Shown: piece after piece, positions 45,241 through 53,897 of the stretch
Numbering within the stretch: the stretch's first letter is position 1
Layout: each line of letters starts with the position of its first letter
Source of the DNA: Candidatus Brocadia sp.
GTDB lineage: Bacteria > Planctomycetota > Brocadiia > Brocadiales > Brocadiaceae
Reading direction: 5' to 3'
Assembly (NCBI GenBank): GCA_021646415.1
Contig: SOEU01000019.1
Span: 1 to 59,674 of the forward strand
DNA: 59,674 nt
Position numbers and translations under genes: made by a program
The notes under the pieces: generated by a model
Told to the model about the DNA's origin: nothing
What the model saw: only the letters and a program-made list of their open reading frames with translations
The model's database searches: none

Positions 45241-45708
45241 ATGAAGAGGATCATTTTTTTGGGTATTGGTCTGGCAGGAATAGTGGGTTTAATGAACGGG
45301 GTATATCATTCGCCATCTCTGGCAGAGGAAAAGCAAGCGCGTGTCAACTTACCCATCAAGAGACTTACCAGTGAAATGGAAAACAGGGTAACGAATATGA
45401 TCGAAGGGATATTAGAGGGTAATCTGAATTACGTGAAGCAGGAGGCTGGTGCCCTTCCCGATCTGGGCAAAAAGATACTCGATAACTTTTTTCCGAGAGG
45501 TCAATGGTTTATGATGGCAGAAGCCTTGAATCCTGAGGAGACCAAAAAACGAAGAGCGGTTTTTACTGACTATATAAACAAGATGGATGCACATGTGAAA
45601 GAAATTCAAAAAGCTGCGGATTCAAATGATGAAGGAGCGACATTAACCGCCGTTACGGATTTAGTACAAAAGACGTGTATTGAATGCCATAAATTATATC
45701 TTAAGTAA
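45241..45708 (+). CDS. exported class II-like monoheme cytochrome c
   Basis: This 155-aa protein has a signal peptide (IIFLGIGLAGIVGLMNGVYHSPSLA) and one heme c site near the C-terminus (QKTCIECHKLYLK). A single CxxCH at the end of a four-helix-bundle-like sequence is the class II (cytochrome c'-type) layout. The start is the ATG at 45241 with AAAGGAGG upstream; a TTG six codons earlier is unlikely. It is periplasmic and divergent from SQR-1, and its presumed role is electron transfer or gas binding. Confidence 0.88.
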   Translation: MKRIIFLGIGLAGIVGLMNGVYHSPSLAEEKQARVNLPIKRLTSEMENRVTNMIEGILEGNLNYVKQEAGALPDLGKKILDNFFPRGQWFMMAEALNPEETKKRRAVFTDYINKMDAHVKEIQKAADSNDEGATLTAVTDLVQKTCIECHKLYLK

Positions 45709-45759
45709 CTACTGGATGGGAATTATAGATTCCAATCGTAGCGATTGGTCGGGTATAAA

Positions 45760-45806
45760 GGTGGCGTGCAGATAACTACAAGATCTGCATGCACCTTTTT
45801 ATATTT
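45760..45806 (+). terminator. Rho-independent terminator of the cytochrome gene
   Basis: A 13-bp stem (GGTGGCGTGCAGAT with a one-base bulge and one G-U pair, against ATCTGCATGCACC) has a 9-base loop and is followed by TTTTTATATTTT, 52 bases after the cytochrome stop codon. Confidence 0.78.
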
Positions 45807-45851
45807 TGATATATTGCAGGATTTTATTTTTAGGCTGGAAAGGAGATGTTC

Positions 45852-46172
45852 ATGTGTAAGAGATTTATTATAACCCTCGGTATTTTACTTGCCATGGCCT
45901 TTACAGGTGGAATTATTGGAGAGTTGTCTCATACCATGGTTTTTGCCCATGGGCATGGCCGTCACCACGGGTGTGATCATTGTGGGCATTATGTATGTCC
46001 GGGTGATTGCGGGAAATGTGAAGAGTGTATAGCAAGGCGAAAGGCTGCAAAGGAAGCGGCCAAGAAGTGTGAAAAATGCGGACATGAAGAGTGCCCCGGC
46101 AATTGCAACAGGTGCGTTGATTGCTTACAGGAGAGAATAAATAAATTGGAAAAAGAGTTAGAAAAGAAGTAA
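45852..46172 (+). CDS. small exported protein with duplicated Cys/His metal-binding motif
   Basis: This 106-aa protein has a signal peptide (FIITLGILLAMAFTGGIIGE), a short His-rich stretch (HGHGRHHG), then two copies of the same Cys pattern: CDHCGHYVCPGDCGKCEEC and CEKCGHEECPGNCNRCVDC, each C-x2-C-G-H-x2-C-P-G-x-C-x2-C-x2-C, with a basic helical linker between and a C-terminal helix. Twelve Cys in total. I know no named family. Metal chelation (zinc, copper or similar) outside the cytoplasm is the likely job. The ATG at 45852 has AAAGGAG at 6 bases. Its leader DNA matches that of the next gene. Confidence 0.75.
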   Translation: MCKRFIITLGILLAMAFTGGIIGELSHTMVFAHGHGRHHGCDHCGHYVCPGDCGKCEECIARRKAAKEAAKKCEKCGHEECPGNCNRCVDCLQERINKLEKELEKK

Positions 46173-46485
46173 GAGTTCAGTTTACAGCAGAGGCCGCTAA
46201 GGTCGCCGAGATTATGAAAGAAGGAATTAAGATTAACGGAAAAAATTAAACATTTCATGCTAAATGGGCAGGGTGGACTTCGTCATGATGGTTTGACAAG
46301 CTCACCATGCACGGCACCCCACCCTGAGCCTGTCGAAGGGTCAGTCGAACGGTTAAGACGCTGTCTTTTGCGCCGAATACACCTTCATATTACCCATTAC
46401 CCACCCTCAATCCCCTCCTGGGAGGGGACTCAGGGGTGGGTTCCTGTCGCTTAAGCCACCCTACCCAACTGGAAAGGAGATATTT
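46173..46485. repeat. intergenic repeat block, copy 1
   Basis: No gene. From about 46262 the block runs GGGTGGACTTCGTC..., CAGTCGAACGGTTAAG, ACACCTTCATATTACC, an AATCCCCTCCTGGGAGGGGACT hairpin and ends GCTTAAGCCACCCTAC at 46466. A close direct copy, shorter at its left end, lies at 48240-48385. Confidence 0.65.
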
Positions 46486-47181
46486 ATGCGTAGGAAATTT
46501 ATTATAACCTTTGGTATTTTACTTGCCACTGCCTTTACCTGTGGAACAGTCGGCATGTCCTACCGGACAGTTTTTGCCAATGAGCATAAGCATGAGCATG
46601 AGCATCACGGTGTCCATGCAGGTGAAAAATACAGTGTAAAAGGTGTCTTCGTCGAGGGATGTAACTGCAATATACCATGTGCCTGTGAATTATTCGGATT
46701 GGAGACGGGCTGTCATACGGTAGCTGTACTGTCTTTGAGTGATAGTAGTTATGACGGTGTAGATCTGTCAGGCGCAAAGATCGCCTACGCAACAAAACCT
46801 GGTGATTGGGTCATTATTTATATCGATGCAAAAGATGATCAACAGAAACAAGCGGCCATCAGGTTTACCAAGGGTATTTTCGGCAATTACGGCAAAGTCG
46901 AGAAGGCCGATAGCGCTAAAATTGAATTTTCTGGAAAAGATGGCAATTACACCGTTAAGGTCGATGATGGCAAGATTATGCAACTGACAACTGAACCGGT
47001 TCTCGGTGGGGACAACAAAACCCCTGTAATGCATACAAATACCAAAAGTAAATTGACCCCGGTTTTTATGCAGGGCAGGGTTATCTCTGGTAGTTTTAAC
47101 GACGGTGAACGGAAATTTGAACTGAAGGGTAGTAACTCTTACTTTAACGCAAATATGCATTGCGAAGGTAGTTCCGAATAA
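46486..47181 (+). CDS. exported DUF1326-family protein
   Basis: This 231-aa protein has a signal peptide (FIITFGILLATAFTCGTVG), a His-rich stretch (EHKHEHEHHGVHAG) and the DUF1326 core with GVFVEGCNCNIPCACELFG, GDWVIIYIDAKD, QAAIRFTKGIFG and a C-terminal IMQLTTEPVLGG part. DUF1326 is of unknown function; the four closely spaced Cys and the His stretch suggest metal or redox chemistry. Its ribosome-binding site and signal-peptide DNA resemble those of the preceding gene, so the two share a duplicated leader. Confidence 0.85.
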   Translation: MRRKFIITFGILLATAFTCGTVGMSYRTVFANEHKHEHEHHGVHAGEKYSVKGVFVEGCNCNIPCACELFGLETGCHTVAVLSLSDSSYDGVDLSGAKIAYATKPGDWVIIYIDAKDDQQKQAAIRFTKGIFGNYGKVEKADSAKIEFSGKDGNYTVKVDDGKIMQLTTEPVLGGDNKTPVMHTNTKSKLTPVFMQGRVISGSFNDGERKFELKGSNSYFNANMHCEGSSE

Positions 47182-47784
47182 AATTTTGCACTCAAATCTC
47201 CCGAATCACATTTTCGATAATCGTTGGACAAATCAAGTGCTGTTTCGGCATTAATGTTTTCCTAAAATTTCTGCAAAGTGGAAAGGTTTTGGTGGGAAAA
47301 CCTACGCATTTGAAGAGGCACTCGAAGAGAGGGGGAAACAACCATTAGGGCATTAGTATTTTTCATAAATAAGCCGGACGGGAGAGGGGAGTTTTTGGCA
47401 GACATTTGCCGTGTATCTAAAAAGTTGCTACTAAAGGAGGCATAACTTATATTTCAAACAAAAATTTCCTCCCCCCCTCCGATGGGGAATAAAGGGGAAG
47501 GATCCACTCAATAAAGGGGACAAACAACTGTCCCCCGCTGGCGGGGGTGAAGGAGGTGGACTGGCATTGCAAAAATCGATATTTTAAGTCGCCGGAGGTC
47601 TAATTTATGAAAAGATTTCAATCTTCTATGATTCCCTGCAGGTAGGCCAGGAAGAGGGATACAGGGATGAGTAAGTTTGCCAGAACACACCCCCGGTCCA
47701 TCTTTTTAGAGGGGAGATAAAAAGTCTGCCGAAGACAGCCTAACTTAAGTCGCTTTTATGCATACTTAGGCATTTCAAACCGAT

Positions 47785-47816
47785 GTGTAGTGTCAAGGCG
47801 CGCCTTGACGCTACAC
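47785..47816. repeat. palindrome GTGTAGTGTCAAGGCG/CGCCTTGACGCTACAC
   Basis: A 32-base nearly perfect palindrome with no loop. A relative lies at 53779-53806 (GTAGTGGCAAGGCG/CGCCTTGCCGCTAC). Both carry the same one-base asymmetry in the arms. Confidence 0.75.
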
Positions 47817-48239
47817 TGTTTAACTCGATCCAAACCCTTCCCCATCTTCATGTGGATTTGGTTTGGGATAGCAACGGTCGAGAAACTCCGGCTCAAAAAA
47901 AGTAACATTTTCGCCATTTGAAAATTGTCTTTAAATAAACCGTCACCGCTTGTTCCCAAACCATGTGCTGAACTTGTTGAAGCATCCGTTTGGGAACACA
48001 ATTACAGAGAAACTGAGTTTCTCGTTCAGTACACTCCCAAATCATGTCCTCATGGAGATGGGGAAGGAGTTTGGGAGCGAGCAGCTAAAAAATAAGGTTT
48101 TACCGTCTGCATAGCGCGAACTTCAGCTCGCAGGACATCGACATAAATGTCGTGCTATATGTTCCGACTTGCTCGAGTCAGGATGTTTTTCAAAAAAGTA
48201 AACTGTTTCGAAAAAACCAATTTATTGTGTTTTATAGGG

Positions 48240-48385
48240 CGGCATGGACTTAGTCGTGAGCGCTCAGTCGAACAATTAAGGCGCTGTCTTTTTCGTCGAA
48301 TCCACCTTCATAATACCCACCCCTCAATCCCCTCCTGGGAGGGGACTCAGGGGTGGGTTCTCTGTCGCTTAATCCACCCTTATAT
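48240..48385. repeat. intergenic repeat block, copy 2
   Basis: Direct copy of the block at 46262-46466: shared CAGTCGAAC, GGCGCTGTCTTTT, CACCTTCATA, the CCCCTCCTGGGAGGGG hairpin and the CGCTTAATCCACCC end. Confidence 0.65.
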
Positions 48386-48473
48386 AATTATCTGTATTTT
48401 TGGTGAAAGATTGAGCGATTCCTTAATTGACACCTTGTAATGAATACACAATTTATCGGGAAGGAGGATTTAC

Positions 48474-49856
48474 ATGTATTTTAAACAAATTGAAGTGCCG
48501 GGAATCGGTTGCCTTTCCTATGTGATTGGTTGTCCCGCCGCAAAAGTTGCTGCAGTTATTGATCCGAAAAGAGATGTACAGGATTACCTTGATATCGCAA
48601 GAAATCAAGGAATGAAGATAACGCATGTTATCGAAACGCACATCCATGCCGATCATGTGAGCGGCAATTTAGAAATTCGCTCCCGTACCGGCGCTGATAT
48701 CTATTTTCATGAAACAGCACCCGTCTCCTTTGAACATAAAACCTTAAAAGAAGGGGATTGTATAGAATTAGGTACGGCAAAACTCGAGGTGGTTTATACT
48801 CCAGGACACACACCGCATTCTCTCTCTCTTTTAGTAACTGATAAAAGCCGATCAGAAGAACCATGGCTCATTCTCAGCGGCGACCTTCTTTTTGTTGGAG
48901 ATATAGGAAGGCCTGACCTGGCAGGAAAGGAACTGTTAGAACAGCAGGTAGAAAATCTTTATGAAAGTATTTATAAAAAACTTGGTAAATTATCCGACCG
49001 TTTAGAGGTATTTCCTGCACATGGACAAGGTTCGCTTTGCGGGAGAGGAATGAGTTCTAAAACCAGCACTACTCTGGGATATGAGCGCCGCACAAACCCT
49101 CTGCTCAGTCTTGATTCTGTGGATGAATTTAAAAAGCACTTCATGCAGGAATATCCCGCCCGTCCAAAGAGTTTTTCACACATTATATCGATGAACGCGA
49201 AAGGTGCGCCATTGCTGAATAGACGCGCTGATAACAGACCTCTTACTCCTCCTCAATTCCGGGAAGCAATGGGAAGGGGTGCAAAGATTCTTGATACAAG
49301 AGATGCGCCTGCGTACGGTGGCGTGCATATTCCGGGAAGCATTAATATTGGCTTTGGAAGTCAAATGGCCAACTGGATTGGCATGGCAGTGGAGCCAGAG
49401 TCGGATATCCTCCTTGTCTTTACCGAAGATGAAAAGTATCGGGACATGTGTACTCTCCTTTACAGGATTGGTTATGATAATATTCTTGGGTATTTGCAAG
49501 GCGGCATTCCCGCATGGCAGGAGCTTGGTTATCCGATAGAGAGGCTTTCCCAGATGTCGGTGCAGGAATTACAGGAAGAAGTTAAAAGAAAAATCTATCT
49601 GCATATAGTTGATGTAAGGGCGGAAGCTGAATGGAATAAAGGGCACATAGAAGCAGCCGAACATTTGCCATTACCGGAAATGCTTCTTAAGGATGTGTAT
49701 CTGCCAAAAGGAGAAAAAATTATCGTTACCTGCCGTGTAGGATATCGTGGGAATATAGGGGCCAGTTACTTACAAATGCGTGGATTTACCAATGTGCACA
49801 ATCTTGCCGGTGGAATGCAGGCATGGGCTAACGCAGGGTTTCCGTTAAAGGTATAA
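48474..49856 (+). CDS. metallo-beta-lactamase fold hydrolase fused to two rhodanese domains
   Basis: This 460-aa protein is of the persulfide dioxygenase-like kind. The MBL domain has ETHIHADHVSGN (His56, His58, Asp60, His61), TPGHTPHS, LSGDLLFVGDIGRPDL and VFPAHGQGSLCG. Rhodanese domain 1 (ILDTRDAPAYGGVHIPGS) has no Cys at its active-site loop (VFTEDEKYR), while domain 2 has VTCRVGYRG and is probably active. Such fusions oxidise or move sulfane sulfur made by SQR. A strong AAGGAGG precedes the ATG. It heads the run TauE - DUF1641 - SQR-2. Confidence 0.93.
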   Translation: MYFKQIEVPGIGCLSYVIGCPAAKVAAVIDPKRDVQDYLDIARNQGMKITHVIETHIHADHVSGNLEIRSRTGADIYFHETAPVSFEHKTLKEGDCIELGTAKLEVVYTPGHTPHSLSLLVTDKSRSEEPWLILSGDLLFVGDIGRPDLAGKELLEQQVENLYESIYKKLGKLSDRLEVFPAHGQGSLCGRGMSSKTSTTLGYERRTNPLLSLDSVDEFKKHFMQEYPARPKSFSHIISMNAKGAPLLNRRADNRPLTPPQFREAMGRGAKILDTRDAPAYGGVHIPGSINIGFGSQMANWIGMAVEPESDILLVFTEDEKYRDMCTLLYRIGYDNILGYLQGGIPAWQELGYPIERLSQMSVQELQEEVKRKIYLHIVDVRAEAEWNKGHIEAAEHLPLPEMLLKDVYLPKGEKIIVTCRVGYRGNIGASYLQMRGFTNVHNLAGGMQAWANAGFPLKV

Positions 49857-49886
49857 TATTATTTTTGCTTTTGTCTCTTCGGGAAA

Positions 49887-50026
49887 ATGCAGCTTAATCT
49901 AACTTACCAGCAAATTACCGATAATCTGAATTCATCAAGAGAACTTATAAGCCGCTTGCTGAAAAAATGGAACACCTCGGTAAAATAAAACTGAGCAGGA
50001 ATTCGATCGAGCTAATCAATATGTGA
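49887..50026 (+). pseudogene. fragment of a Crp/Fnr-type helix-turn-helix regulator
   Basis: Only the DNA-binding end is left. From 49887 the frame gives LTYQQITDNLNSSRELISRL, the typical Crp/Fnr recognition helix. After a one-base frame change in a run of A it continues KMEHLGKIKLSRNSIELIN and ends at 50026. No cNMP-type sensor domain is present upstream (the MBL gene ends at 49856). It suggests that the sulfur genes once had a dedicated Crp/Fnr regulator. Confidence 0.7.
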
Positions 50027-50084
50027 TATTCATTAACTTGCCATGAACAGATAAGCAATCAATTTTGCCATTCAATTTTAGGAA

Positions 50085-50882
50085 ATGGAGATTATTGGTT
50101 ATACCGCTTCGGTTATTATTGGAATTTCACTTGGCCTTATTGGTGGAGGTGGCTCTATACTCACGGTGCCGGTGCTGGTTTATCTTTTCGGTATTGAGCC
50201 GGTTCTTGCCACTGCGTATTCACTTTTTATCGTCGGTGTTACAAGTCTTGTTGGCGCTTTGCCCAAATACAGGCAGGGGCTGGTGGAGCTGAAAACTGCG
50301 GTCATCTTTGGCATACCATCCATAGCTGCAGTTTTTGTTACCCGCAAATTTCTTGTGCCGCTAATTCCTGATCATCTTTTTAGCGTGAGTGGCCTTGAAA
50401 TAACCAAACCTGTTTTTATCATGGTTTTGTTTGCCTTCTTCATGGCTTTTGTTTCTTACTCCATGATAAAAAATGAAATAAAGGAAAATGAAGATCAGCA
50501 GCCACAACGATTTAATTACCCCATGATAGTGCTGGAGGGAACTTTTGTTGGTATTCTTACCGGGCTTGTAGGCGCCGGCGGGGGATTTTTAATTGTTCCT
50601 GCTCTGGTAGTATTCAGCAAACTGCCGATGAAAATGGCTGTAGGAACTTCATTGCTTATTATAGCTGTTAAATCATTGATTGGTTTTACCGGTGATCTTG
50701 CTCACTATACCATGGATTGGCAAATGCTGCTTATTGTTACAACAGCAGCCACTGGCGGAATATTTATTGGCAACGCCATGAATAAAAAAGTTCCCGGGGA
50801 AAGGCTGAAAAAATCGTTTGGCTGGTTTGTGCTGGGGATGGGTATTTTTGTTATCGTAAAAGAGTTTTTTTTCAATAAGTGA
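50085..50882 (+). CDS. sulfite exporter TauE/SafE family membrane protein
   Basis: This 265-aa permease with about eight helices exports organosulfur or sulfite-type anions or acts in sulfur exchange. Two repeats with the family GxxGGGGG motif are seen: IGISLGLIGGGGSILTVPVLVYLFG and GILTGLVGAGGGFLIVPALVV. The gene sits between the MBL-rhodanese fusion and DUF1641/SQR, in line with export of a sulfur oxidation product (inference). An AGGAA directly before the ATG is a weak ribosome-binding site. Confidence 0.92.
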   Translation: MEIIGYTASVIIGISLGLIGGGGSILTVPVLVYLFGIEPVLATAYSLFIVGVTSLVGALPKYRQGLVELKTAVIFGIPSIAAVFVTRKFLVPLIPDHLFSVSGLEITKPVFIMVLFAFFMAFVSYSMIKNEIKENEDQQPQRFNYPMIVLEGTFVGILTGLVGAGGGFLIVPALVVFSKLPMKMAVGTSLLIIAVKSLIGFTGDLAHYTMDWQMLLIVTTAATGGIFIGNAMNKKVPGERLKKSFGWFVLGMGIFVIVKEFFFNK

Positions 50883-50924
50883 TGTGACAGGTTGATACAA
50901 AAGAAAAGAACGTGAGGATGAACA

Positions 50925-51635
50925 ATGGAATATGACAAAACGAAAGAACCCGCGCCACAAGAAAGCCTGGATATTCCCAAAATAACGGAACTCTTAACGC
51001 ATCTGTCCGTGCGGATTGATTCCCTCGAAAGATCGTTAGCAAACATGGAGGGTATTACTAAAAAACTTCCTGTGGTAATGGCGATAACAACCGATTCAAT
51101 TGACGAGTATTATCGAAATGCTGTAAAATCCGGGATTGATATTGAAGAACGCTGTAAAAAAGTGGGGGAAATGTTAATCCAGATTACCGACCCCAAAAAA
51201 ATCGATACCCTTTCCCAGGTAATAAAAAATATAGATACCCTGGCTTTACTCCTGAAACAATTCGAGAGAGTGCCTGACACCCTGGCAATGATTGTGGATT
51301 CATTTGATGAACTGTGCAAAAATGCTGAACGATCAGGAATCGATTTCGGATTGATCATGAAACAGGGAAAAGATGCAGCATCAAAAATGAACGGGCTTCT
51401 CAGATCAGACGAGTTGAAAGTACTCATGAATTCCGGCATTCTGAACCCTAAGGCGGTACATATAGTAGCGCAAGCCGGATGCGCGCTTGCGGATTGCAAA
51501 GAAGATCGTCCTCAGAAAATTGGAATATTAGGACTGATAAAGGCGTTAGGAAATTGTGACCTGCAATGCGCACTCGGATTTCTTATCAGTTTCGGTAAAC
51601 GATTTGGGCGTTTGCTCAAAAATAATGGATTGTAA
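50925..51635 (+). CDS. DUF1641 domain protein, SQR-associated
   Basis: This 236-aa, mostly helical cytoplasmic protein has a C-terminal DUF1641 part (KAVHIVAQAGCALADCK...GILGLIKALGNCDLQCALGFLISFGKRFG). DUF1641 genes are commonly next to SQR-type genes, and the function is unknown; a membrane-associated accessory role for SQR is a common proposal. Cys residues in AGCALADC and GNCDLQC stand out. It is 63 bases upstream of SQR-2. Confidence 0.87.
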   Translation: MEYDKTKEPAPQESLDIPKITELLTHLSVRIDSLERSLANMEGITKKLPVVMAITTDSIDEYYRNAVKSGIDIEERCKKVGEMLIQITDPKKIDTLSQVIKNIDTLALLLKQFERVPDTLAMIVDSFDELCKNAERSGIDFGLIMKQGKDAASKMNGLLRSDELKVLMNSGILNPKAVHIVAQAGCALADCKEDRPQKIGILGLIKALGNCDLQCALGFLISFGKRFGRLLKNNGL

Positions 51636-51698
51636 CGACTGAACAGAAAAGCACAAGAGCTTTTCCCTTAATACTCTCAGCACAGAGGAGATCTTTCC

Positions 51699-52892
51699 AT
51701 GTCACAAAAAGATACATATCAGGTAGTAATTGTCGGCGGCGGTACTGCCGGTATTACGGTAGCAGCGCAATTAAGCAGGAGCAGTAATCCCACCGAGATT
51801 GCCATAATCGAACCTTCAGAGAAACACTATTATCAACCAATATGGACACTTGTTGGTGCAGGGGTATTTTCCCGGGAGATATCCGAAAAGAACACAAAAG
51901 ACGTCATACCTTCAGGGGTTGTCTGGGTAAAGGACAGGGTTGTCCGATTTGATCCTGAAAACAATAATCTCACCACGGAAACAGGGAAGACAATAGAATA
52001 CAAATATCTGATTATTGCTGCTGGAATTCAGCTTGATTGGGACAAAATTTCCGGTCTAAAGGAATCAATCGGAAAAAACGGTGTTTGCAGCAATTATTCT
52101 TACCAAACCGTCAATTCAACCTGGGAAAGCATCAGCAATTTTAAAGGCGGTAATGCCATCTTTACACAACCAAACACTCCTATTAAGTGCGGCGGAGCTC
52201 CGCAGAAAATCTGTTATCTGGCAGAACACTATTTCCGGAAATCAGGTGTACGGGAAAAAAGCTCCATTACCTTTGCGCTTCCGCAAGGGGTTATTTTTTC
52301 CGTGAAAAAATATGCAAACGCGCTTGTGGAAGTAGCCAAAAGGAAAGGAGTCGATGTTAGGTATCAGCATAATCTTGTGGAATTACGGCCAGATAAAAAG
52401 GAGGCCGTCTTTAAGAAGGTGGAAACAGGGGAGGACGTTATCATGAAATATGACATGATTCACATCACCCCGCCGATGAGCGCCCCTGATTTTTTAAAAA
52501 ACAGCCCGCTTGCCAGTGAAAACGGATGGGTGGACGTACATAAAGACACCCTGCAACATAACCGTTTTGAAAACATCTTTGCGATTGGCGACTGCAGCAG
52601 CCTTCCTACATCAAAGACCGCGGCGGCTATCCGGAAGCAGGCGCCGGTACTTGTCAGAAATTTGTTGGCGAAAATAAACGGAACACCCTTGATGGATTTT
52701 TACGACGGTTATACCGCATGCCCCATTGTAACCGGATACGGAAGTCTCATTCTTGCAGAATTTGATTATAAGTTAAATCCCCGGGAAACCTTTCCTTTTG
52801 ACCAATCGCAGGAACGTTACAGCATGTACGCCTTGAAAGCTTATGTTTTACCAAGGATGTACTGGCATGGCATGCTGAGGGGGCGTGCATAA
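51699..52892 (+). CDS. sulfide:quinone oxidoreductase (SQR), canonical cysteines
   Basis: This is a flavoprotein (397 aa) of the type that oxidises sulfide at the membrane and gives electrons to quinone. It has IVGGGTAGITVAAQL, HYYQPIWTLVGAG, Cys130 (GVCSNYS), Cys164 (PIKCGGA), Cys299 in the GDC motif (FAIGDCSSLPTSKTAAAI) and an amphipathic C-terminus (YALKAYVLPRMYWHGML). The catalytic pair Cys164/Cys299 matches mitochondrial-type SQR. It ends the run MBL-rhodanese, TauE, DUF1641, and makes sulfane sulfur for the MBL-rhodanese enzyme. GAGGAG precedes the ATG. Confidence 0.94.
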   Translation: MSQKDTYQVVIVGGGTAGITVAAQLSRSSNPTEIAIIEPSEKHYYQPIWTLVGAGVFSREISEKNTKDVIPSGVVWVKDRVVRFDPENNNLTTETGKTIEYKYLIIAAGIQLDWDKISGLKESIGKNGVCSNYSYQTVNSTWESISNFKGGNAIFTQPNTPIKCGGAPQKICYLAEHYFRKSGVREKSSITFALPQGVIFSVKKYANALVEVAKRKGVDVRYQHNLVELRPDKKEAVFKKVETGEDVIMKYDMIHITPPMSAPDFLKNSPLASENGWVDVHKDTLQHNRFENIFAIGDCSSLPTSKTAAAIRKQAPVLVRNLLAKINGTPLMDFYDGYTACPIVTGYGSLILAEFDYKLNPRETFPFDQSQERYSMYALKAYVLPRMYWHGMLRGRA

Positions 52893-53029
52893 TTATTTAT
52901 GGGCAGAAATTGTAAAAGGGGCTTTAATCTGTGTGCCACCGCCCCATGATAATGGCAATAAAAAGGTTGAAGATGCAATTTCAGTTTGAAAAGGTATCTA
53001 TAGAAATATGATTAAGAGAGAGAAGAGAT

Positions 53030-53756
53030 ATGATACGAACTCATGGTAAATTAATAATTGTTTCAATATGTAGAATTACCATTGCAGCAGTGTTTTCTGT
53101 TATTGTTTTTGGTTTTGTTCATTTTCAACAACCTGCTGCTTTTTCACAGCCTGAGAGTAATTCTTATTATTGTACTTAATAGTGTTATTGTAGAGAATTA
53201 TTGGTCAGAAACAAAAATGTCACCCCTGGAACGAATGTTATTTATGGCCCAGCTGGATAATCCAAAAGGGAGGCCTTTTACCGTTGGTGAAGAACAGCGG
53301 AAGTGGCTGAAAAAGGATCTTTCCGGCATCAGCAAGGCCACACCAATCGTTGTTTTTTCTCACTCGCCTTTATACAAATATTATAAACCATGGAATTTTT
53401 GGACGGACGATGCAGAGAAAGTCCAGCAATTGTTAGCTCCGTTCAAATCAGTAACGATTATACACGGCCATACCCATCAGGTGCTTACCAATAAAATAAG
53501 GAACATGATTTTTCACGGTATGTTGTCCACTGCATGGCCCTGGCCTTATGCGCCTGAGGGTATTCCGGCACTTACCATCCAAATGGATAGGGCAGACCCG
53601 TTTAACCAGTTTGATGGCACCGGATGGGGAACAGCAGACGTTATTTCCCGGGGAAATATTAACAAAACCTATCAGCTCTGGGACAGGAACCCGATGGTGG
53701 TTTCCTACGAGAACGTATTAGCTAACAGAGAGCCGGTAGCGGGTCCTTCGTATTAG
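53030..53756 (+). pseudogene. split or partly deleted metallophosphoesterase
   Basis: An ATG at 53030 begins a signal-peptide frame (LIIVSICRITIAAVFSVIVFGFVHF) that stops at 53177-53179. The downstream frame then carries the C-terminal half of a metallophosphoesterase: VVFSHSPLYKYYK and TIIHGHTHQVL with the metal-binding histidines, and a normal end. The N-terminal catalytic motifs (D-x-H, GD-x-x, GNHE) are missing, so an internal deletion with frame change is likely. The protein was probably periplasmic. Confidence 0.65.
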
Positions 53757-53778
53757 TAGCGTGCAAAAGATATTTTTT

Positions 53779-53806
53779 GTAGTGGCAAGGCGCGCCTTGC
53801 CGCTAC
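53779..53806. repeat. palindrome GTAGTGGCAAGGCG/CGCCTTGCCGCTAC
   Basis: A 28-base nearly perfect palindrome between the split metallophosphoesterase and the cytochrome gene. Same family as 47785-47816. Confidence 0.75.
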
Positions 53807-53897
53807 GGTCTTTTCCGGCTCGTTCGGATTAGGCGATTTAAGGGATGAGATTTTAAACTTTTATGATTCTCTTCAAAAATTATTAAGGGAGATAACA

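Larger units (their letters stand above)
47182..48473. other. 1.3-kb gene-free region of repeats and debris
   Basis: I see no convincing gene. It holds C-rich and G-rich hairpins (47465-47560), an orphan start (ATG at about 47607 behind GGAGGT, only 12 codons), a CAAGGCGCGCCTTG palindrome (47785-47816), an AGAAACTGAGTTTCT palindrome (about 48009), a TAGCGCGAACTTCAGCTCG stretch (about 48115; similar to about 6078) and a repeat block (48240-48385). Confidence 0.6.

Noticed and set aside
47756-48001. 81-codon minus-strand frame in the debris region
   Set aside because: Its sequence is made up of repeat DNA including the GGCGCGCC palindrome, and composition is not protein-like.
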